From the NCBI GenBank assembly GCA_042093735.1, contig JBELEM010000034.1, positions 1 through 18,550 on the forward strand: DNA of 18,550 nt, in the 5' to 3' direction. Below, one piece after another: positions 14,234 through 18,550 of the stretch (position 1 is its first letter; each line of letters begins with the position of its first letter). A model generated the notes under the pieces. The model saw nothing but the letters and a program-made list of their open reading frames with translations, was not told the DNA's origin and did not search any database. Source of the DNA: Hellea sp042093735. Lineage in GTDB: Bacteria; Pseudomonadota; Alphaproteobacteria; Caulobacterales; Maricaulaceae. The position numbers and the translations under genes were made by a program.

Positions 14234-16492
14234 ATGGGTAGGACTTCCAAAACTAAGGCTGCTATGCCGAAAAAAGGCCAGACATATCTTAGGCAATATG
14301 AACTGGTCGATATCGTAAGAGCTTATGATCCATCTGTAGATGAAACATTACTAAATAAAGCATATATATTTTCTGTGAAAGCCCATGGTACTCAGATGAG
14401 GCACTCTGGTGACCCTTATTATGCTCACCCAATAGAAGTCGCTGGTATTCTTGCTGGTTTACATCTAGATGTTGCTAGTATTTGCACTGCACTATTGCAT
14501 GATGTCTTAGAGGATACGGAAGTTACTTTTGAAGAGCTATCCAATGAGTTTACTCCAGAAATAGCTGAGTTGGTAAAAGGTGTTACTAAACTCGGTAGTG
14601 TTGAGTTGTCAGCTAATGCAACAAAAGAAAGGGAACAGGCTGAAAACTTTCAAAAATTTGTATTAGCGATAAGTCGTGATGTTAGGGTTTTACTTGTTAA
14701 AATGTGTGATCGTTTGCATAATATGCGTACACTTGATCACCACCCAAAGCCAGAGTCGAGAGAACGTATTTCTAGAGAAACTCTTGAGATATATGCACCT
14801 TTAGCGAGGAGGGTAGGTGTCGATAGAATATGTTCAGAACTGGAAGACTTATCTTTCAAGCACATTAATGCTTCCGCATATGAAAGTATAACTAATAGAT
14901 TAAATTCATGGCGATCTGAACAAAAAGAGGCAATCTCTCAAATGTCGATTGGTCTTCGAGGTTTTATGCAGGTTAATAAAGTTGCGGGTAGGTTATATGG
15001 AAGAGAGAAGAGAGCCTACGCAATATGGAGAAAATTAGAGAAACAAAATATAAGTTTTGATGATGTCGCTGATATATTTGCTTTCCGAATTATTGTAAAA
15101 GATATTACGGAATGTTATCGTGTATTAGGATTGTTACATCAAAAATACAGATGTGTGCCTGCAAGGTTTAGAGATTATATATCGGTACCAAAACCTAACG
15201 GTTATCAATCTATACAAACCACAATACTGTCTGAAAATAATAGAAGAGTTGAAATCCAAATAAGAACAGAACGTATGGAAGATGTAGCTGAACGCGGTGT
15301 TGCTGCACACTGGGCTTACAAGAACAATAGTTACTCTTATGATCCAGATAGCGCAGAAGCTAGTGGTGGTGACCCTTTAAAAAGGATTAGGCCTTTGGTT
15401 GAAATGATGGAGCAGAGTGGTGATGCAGATGAGTTTCTTGAGCACGCTAAACTGGAAATGTTTTCTGATCAGGTTTTTACTTTTACTCCCAAGGGAGACT
15501 TAATCTCTTTGCCGCGTGGTGCAACTCCTTTAGATTTTGCTTATGCCGTTCACACTAAGGTAGGAGATACCTGCATAGGCGCTGTTATAAATGGTAGGGA
15601 AGTACCATTGCGGAGTAGATTAAAAAATGGTGATGCCGTTAAAATTATTCGAGGCGGTCAAGCTGAAGCTCAACAAGATTGGGAAAATATGGTAGTTACT
15701 GGTAAGGCAAGATCTGCCTTACGTCGCTTAACTAGGACTGGGGAATTAGCTGAGTTTAGACGGATAGGTCAGATGTTAGCTGACCACGCTTTCTCCAGAG
15801 AGGACAAGGATTTTAGTGAAAGCTCATTGATTGATGCTATGAAGCGTCTTAATTATTCATCAATATTAGATCTTTATGAAATGTTAGGCCGTGGTAAACT
15901 GTCTATTCAGGATTTTATGAATTCAGTATTTCCTGCTCGTAAGTCATCAGGCTCTTTAGAAACGATTATAAGTAGAGACCTTATAAATGATAATACTGCA
16001 AAACTATACGTAAAGGGTGAAGGTTTGCGTTCTGGAGTCTCAATTCACCTCTCAAGCTGTTGTTATCCAGTGCCAGGTGATAGAATAGTCGGTTACCAAT
16101 CTGAAGGGCGGGGAGTTGATGTTCACACTATTGATTGTGATGTACTAGAAAAATTTGAAATTCAACAAGAAAAATGGTTAGATTTAGGTTGGCGAAGAGC
16201 TGCTTTGCAGACAGCATCAACCGGGCGAATTACAGCTACACTTGAGCATGTTCCTGGTTCATTAGCTGATGTAACTAAAATAGTTGGTGAGGCTGGCGGC
16301 AATGTAACTAATATTAAAACTTTAGTAAGAAGTCAGTCGTTTTTTGATATGGAAATTGATATCGAAGTATCGGATAATAGACATCTTTTACAGATAGTTG
16401 CAGCTATGCGTGCAAGTACTTATGTTGTAGCGGCAGAGCGTACAAGATCGGAAACTATGAATGAGAATGAAAAAAATTATGTATACAGATGA
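14234..16492 (+). CDS. spoT/relA: Bifunctional (p)ppGpp synthetase/hydrolase, RelA/SpoT homologue
   Basis: Makes and degrades the alarmone (p)ppGpp. Domains in order: HD hydrolase (about 40-200) with His65, His89-Asp90, Glu93-Asp94 and Asp159 all present; synthetase (about 245-365) with Arg257, Lys259, Asp280, Lys320, Asn322, Tyr324 and Glu340; TGS (about 412-474, His440); a Cys-bearing segment (HLSSCC 605-610, HTIDC 631-635); and a C-terminal ACT domain (about 666-740). Two positions are odd: RFRD at 311-314 where bifunctional enzymes have RXKD, and Gln328 in YQSIQT where His is near-invariant. The ATG at 14234 adds residues before the usual start region; the in-frame ATG at 14264, with AAGG 5 bases upstream, may be the true start. 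The 3' end overlaps pyrE. Confidence 0.95.
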   Translation: MGRTSKTKAAMPKKGQTYLRQYELVDIVRAYDPSVDETLLNKAYIFSVKAHGTQMRHSGDPYYAHPIEVAGILAGLHLDVASICTALLHDVLEDTEVTFEELSNEFTPEIAELVKGVTKLGSVELSANATKEREQAENFQKFVLAISRDVRVLLVKMCDRLHNMRTLDHHPKPESRERISRETLEIYAPLARRVGVDRICSELEDLSFKHINASAYESITNRLNSWRSEQKEAISQMSIGLRGFMQVNKVAGRLYGREKRAYAIWRKLEKQNISFDDVADIFAFRIIVKDITECYRVLGLLHQKYRCVPARFRDYISVPKPNGYQSIQTTILSENNRRVEIQIRTERMEDVAERGVAAHWAYKNNSYSYDPDSAEASGGDPLKRIRPLVEMMEQSGDADEFLEHAKLEMFSDQVFTFTPKGDLISLPRGATPLDFAYAVHTKVGDTCIGAVINGREVPLRSRLKNGDAVKIIRGGQAEAQQDWENMVVTGKARSALRRLTRTGELAEFRRIGQMLADHAFSREDKDFSESSLIDAMKRLNYSSILDLYEMLGRGKLSIQDFMNSVFPARKSSGSLETIISRDLINDNTAKLYVKGEGLRSGVSIHLSSCCYPVPGDRIVGYQSEGRGVDVHTIDCDVLEKFEIQQEKWLDLGWRRAALQTASTGRITATLEHVPGSLADVTKIVGEAGGNVTNIKTLVRSQSFFDMEIDIEVSDNRHLLQIVAAMRASTYVVAAERTRSETMNENEKNYVYR

Positions 16493-17063
16493 AGTGCTAG
16501 ATATTTTTCGTGAAGCTGGTGCCTTATTAGAGGGGCATTTCATTTTATCATCAGGACGTAGGAGTTCAGTATTTCTACAAAAGGCTCTTATTTTTAAAAA
16601 CCCAGTCTTGACCTCTAGATTATGTAATGCCTTAGCTAATAAAGTTATGAATTCACTCGAAACTAAACCTGATATTATTGTCGCTCCCGCCATGGGTGGT
16701 GTAATACCCGGTTACGAAACAGCTAGGCACATGGGTTTAGAGTCAATCTTTGTTGAGCGCGAAGGAGGAGAGTTTAAATTACGTCGTGGATTTACTCTAC
16801 AAAAAGAACAGAAAGTATTGATGGTCGAAGATATTGTAACCACTGGATTATCATCACGTGAATGCATTAACTCAATGAATAAAACAGGAGCTACCGTTAT
16901 TGCTGGGGCATGTTTATTTGACCGGTCTAATGGCGATGCAGATATAGGAGTCCCTTTAATCAGTCTGGCTGCTCGAAAATTCCCTGATTATGATCCTAAT
17001 GAATTACCAGAAGAACTTTCCAAAATTCCAGCTATAAAACCTGGAAGTAGAGGACTTCAATAA
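16461..17063 (+). CDS. pyrE: Orotate phosphoribosyltransferase
   Basis: Couples orotate to PRPP to give orotidine 5'-phosphate in pyrimidine synthesis. The 200 residues contain EGHFILSSGRRSSVFLQK (24-41), FVEREGGEFKLRRGF (97-111) with the catalytic loop, and the PRPP-binding motif VLMVEDIVTTG (119-129) with Glu123 and Asp124. The given start overlaps relA/spoT by 32 bases and has a GGA 8 bases upstream; Met codons at 16467 and 16479 are in-frame alternatives, and the family homology begins around MYTDEVLD (16479). The stop shares a base with the pdxJ ATG. Placement behind the stringent-response gene is typical for Alphaproteobacteria. Confidence 0.94.
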   Translation: MRMKKIMYTDEVLDIFREAGALLEGHFILSSGRRSSVFLQKALIFKNPVLTSRLCNALANKVMNSLETKPDIIVAPAMGGVIPGYETARHMGLESIFVEREGGEFKLRRGFTLQKEQKVLMVEDIVTTGLSSRECINSMNKTGATVIAGACLFDRSNGDADIGVPLISLAARKFPDYDPNELPEELSKIPAIKPGSRGLQ

Positions 17064-17824
17064 TGGCACATAATTCTGTTCGCTTAGGTGTTAATATTGA
17101 CCATATTGCCACCATACGAAATGCTCGTGGGGGTACACAGCCCGACCCTATTCTAGGGGCTTGGGAGGCAATCAAATCAGGAGCAGACGGCATTACTGCT
17201 CACTTACGTGAAGATAGGCGCCATATAAATGATGATGACTTAAATCGTTTGCAAATGTTGTGTTCATCAGAAAATATCCCTTTAAATATGGAAATGGCTG
17301 CAACCAAAGAAATGTTAGATATTGCATTAACTTTGAAACCAAAAAGTATCTGTATAGTGCCAGAGCGTAGGCAGGAACGTACAACTGAGGGAGGCTTGAA
17401 TGTTCAAAGTAAGTTTGATGTTTTATCTCCTATAGTTTATGAGCTAAATAAAAACGGATCAAGGGTCTCACTGTTTATTGAAGCAAAAGATGAGCAAATA
17501 ACTGCTGCTAGCCAAACTGACGCGAAAGTTGTTGAGTTTCACACAGGGTCTTATGCAAAAGCAGTTGAAGTTGGAGACGCTGAACTTATAGATAATAGTA
17601 TTACTGAGTTTAAAAAAGCTGCATTACTTGCAAATCAATTAGGTTTGGAAGTTCACTTTGGTCATGGTTTAAACTATGATAATGTTGAAATGATTGCTGC
17701 TATTCCTCAGTGCACCGAACTTAACATTGGACATTTTATAATTGGAGAAGCCATTTTTAGTGGGTTAGGGACAGCGATTACCGAAATGCGAACTTTGGTT
17801 GAGAATGCAAGGATAGGTTTGTGA
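17063..17824 (+). CDS. pdxJ: Pyridoxine 5'-phosphate synthase
   Basis: Condenses 1-deoxy-D-xylulose 5-phosphate with 1-amino-acetone 3-phosphate to pyridoxine 5'-phosphate in the DXP-dependent vitamin B6 pathway. The 253 residues carry the signature RLGVNIDHIATIRNARGG (7-24; Asn11, Asp13, His14), ADGITAHLREDRRHI (41-55; His47, Arg49, His54), NMEMA, PERRQERTTEGG and FGHGLNYDNV (catalytic His near 193). AGAGGA at 17049-17054 is spaced 8 bases from the ATG. One-base overlap with pyrE upstream and four-base overlap with acpS downstream. It shares the substrate DXP with ThiG at 3592-4380. Confidence 0.97.
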   Translation: MAHNSVRLGVNIDHIATIRNARGGTQPDPILGAWEAIKSGADGITAHLREDRRHINDDDLNRLQMLCSSENIPLNMEMAATKEMLDIALTLKPKSICIVPERRQERTTEGGLNVQSKFDVLSPIVYELNKNGSRVSLFIEAKDEQITAASQTDAKVVEFHTGSYAKAVEVGDAELIDNSITEFKKAALLANQLGLEVHFGHGLNYDNVEMIAAIPQCTELNIGHFIIGEAIFSGLGTAITEMRTLVENARIGL

Positions 17825-18222
17825 TAATTGGAATTGGAACTGATATTTGCGACATAACCCGTATTAAGAGTCTTATCAATAAATTTGGTCAAAAGTTTAT
17901 TGATAAGACTTTTACTGCTAATGAACAGAGTTATTGTAGCAATAAATCTGATAGTGCACCTTTCTATGCTAAGCGTTTTGCTGCTAAAGAGGCAGTTGCT
18001 AAGGCATTAGCTACTTCATCATCGGGTTCTTTATCATGGCTGGATGTTGAAGTTAATAATGACCCATCCGGAAGGCCACAAGCCATACTTCATCGCGGAG
18101 CATTAGAACGACTCAAAGCTAAAACTCCTTTGGATAGTAAATCATTTGTTCATTTAACATTGTCTGATGACTATCCATACGCAATTGCATACGCCATTAT
18201 AGAGTCAAGAAAGACAATTTAG
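17821..18222 (+). CDS. acpS: Holo-[acyl-carrier-protein] synthase
   Basis: Transfers 4'-phosphopantetheine from CoA to apo-ACP, switching on fatty-acid synthesis. The 133 residues have IGIGTDICDI (3-12) with metal-binding Asp8, and FAAKEAVAKAL (53-63) with Lys56 and Glu57. The start codon is GTG, inside a GTGA overlap with the pdxJ stop, with AAGGA 7 bases upstream. Its stop overlaps the lepB GTG by one base. AcpS usually runs to about 125-135 residues in bacteria, so it is complete. Confidence 0.96.
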   Translation: MIIGIGTDICDITRIKSLINKFGQKFIDKTFTANEQSYCSNKSDSAPFYAKRFAAKEAVAKALATSSSGSLSWLDVEVNNDPSGRPQAILHRGALERLKAKTPLDSKSFVHLTLSDDYPYAIAYAIIESRKTI

Positions 18223-18550
18223 TGGATAAAAAAAACATAAAGAATAGAAATTCTATAAAGGACTTTTTTAGTACTATTATATGGGCATTAATAATTGCTG
18301 TTATTATAAGAACTTTTATTTTTCAACCTTTCCATATTCCATCAAGTTCCATGATGCCAGGTCTCATGAAGGGAGATTATATCATTACATCAAAATTATC
18401 TGTAGGATATGGTAAATATGCTGCATCACCAATTCCATTTCCTATGAAAAACGGAAGATTGTTTGAAAAAAAAATAAACCGCGGAGATGTTATAGTTTTT
18501 ATTCCTGAGGGTGATAATAAAAACTTTATAAAACGCGTCTTAGCTTTACC
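18222..18550 (+). CDS. lepB: Signal peptidase I (5' part; cut by window edge)
   Basis: Removes Sec and Tat signal peptides at the outer face of the cytoplasmic membrane. The first 109 complete codons are visible. A short basic N-terminus is followed by one transmembrane segment (about 16-30), then IPSSSMMPGLMKGDYI with nucleophile Ser43, and FIKRVLALP with the general-base Lys104. The start is a GTG sharing its G with the acpS TAG stop, with a weak AAGAAAG upstream. The frame is open to the right edge, so the later conserved boxes are not seen. In Alphaproteobacteria rnc and era commonly follow, which could be checked just outside the window. Confidence 0.93.
   Translation, partial: MDKKNIKNRNSIKDFFSTIIWALIIAVIIRTFIFQPFHIPSSSMMPGLMKGDYIITSKLSVGYGKYAASPIPFPMKNGRLFEKKINRGDVIVFIPEGDNKNFIKRVLAL

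Noticed and set aside
1..18550. CRISPR arrays, insertion sequences, phage genes, toxin-antitoxin pairs, tRNA or rRNA genes
   Set aside because: Nothing with the required repeats, transposase or cloverleaf sequences was seen; nearly all the sequence is covered by recognisable housekeeping genes.

Overview
The window is an AT-rich stretch of chromosome from what is most probably an alphaproteobacterium, perhaps a marine one. The strongest evidence is gene order. The run lytic transglycosylase / dapA-smpB / uracil-DNA glycosylase-NYN protein / folK / rpoZ-relA-pyrE-pdxJ-acpS-lepB is the arrangement I associate with Alphaproteobacteria, and the proteins (one RelA/SpoT homologue, a family 5-type uracil-DNA glycosylase, an EAMKT-type biotin carrier) fit it. 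TGA serves as a normal stop in several genes (accC, rpoZ, relA, pdxJ), so the genetic code is standard. The lineage below class level is inference. A carotenoid gene, a DmdB-like acyl-CoA ligase and the AT-rich, tightly packed DNA would suit a surface-ocean heterotroph.

Layout. 60-986 (+) is phytoene synthase crtB, probably the last gene of a carotenoid cluster lying to the left. 1001-3315 (-) is an aroQ-accB-accC operon (type II dehydroquinase plus the biotin carrier and biotin carboxylase of acetyl-CoA carboxylase) with a good sigma70-like promoter at 3332-3360. 3389-5604 (+) is thiS-thiG (thiamine thiazole synthesis) followed by a Bcr/CflA-type MFS transporter. 5623-7245 (-) is an AMP-forming acyl-CoA ligase of the AlkK/DmdB group, divergent from a fold-type II PLP dehydratase/racemase at 7316-8320 (+). 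8411-10489 (-) is a secreted Slt70-like lytic transglycosylase, divergent from dapA-smpB (10597-11939, +). 11946-13129 (-) is an overlapping UDG/NYN-domain pair. From 13151 to the right edge (+) runs folK, rpoZ, relA/spoT, pyrE, pdxJ, acpS and the 5' part of lepB. The last five are joined by overlaps of 1 to 32 bases and look like one transcription unit.

How the genes fit together. Most of the window is housekeeping: fatty-acid initiation (accBC) and ACP activation (acpS), lysine/peptidoglycan precursor supply and wall turnover (dapA, lytic transglycosylase), cofactor synthesis (thiSG, folK, pdxJ), ribosome rescue (smpB), transcription and the stringent response (rpoZ, relA/spoT), pyrimidine synthesis (pyrE) and protein export (lepB). 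No tRNA, rRNA, CRISPR array, insertion sequence, phage gene or riboswitch was seen. The longest non-coding gap is 132 bases (13664-13795).

I found no new multi-gene system. The observations most worth a second look are residue-level changes in the ppGpp synthetase domain (Gln for the usual His of the YQSIHT motif, Arg for Lys in RXKD), an interlocking palindrome in the rpoZ leader, a divergent SmpB containing a G8 tract, and the conserved but unexplained UDG/NYN pair.
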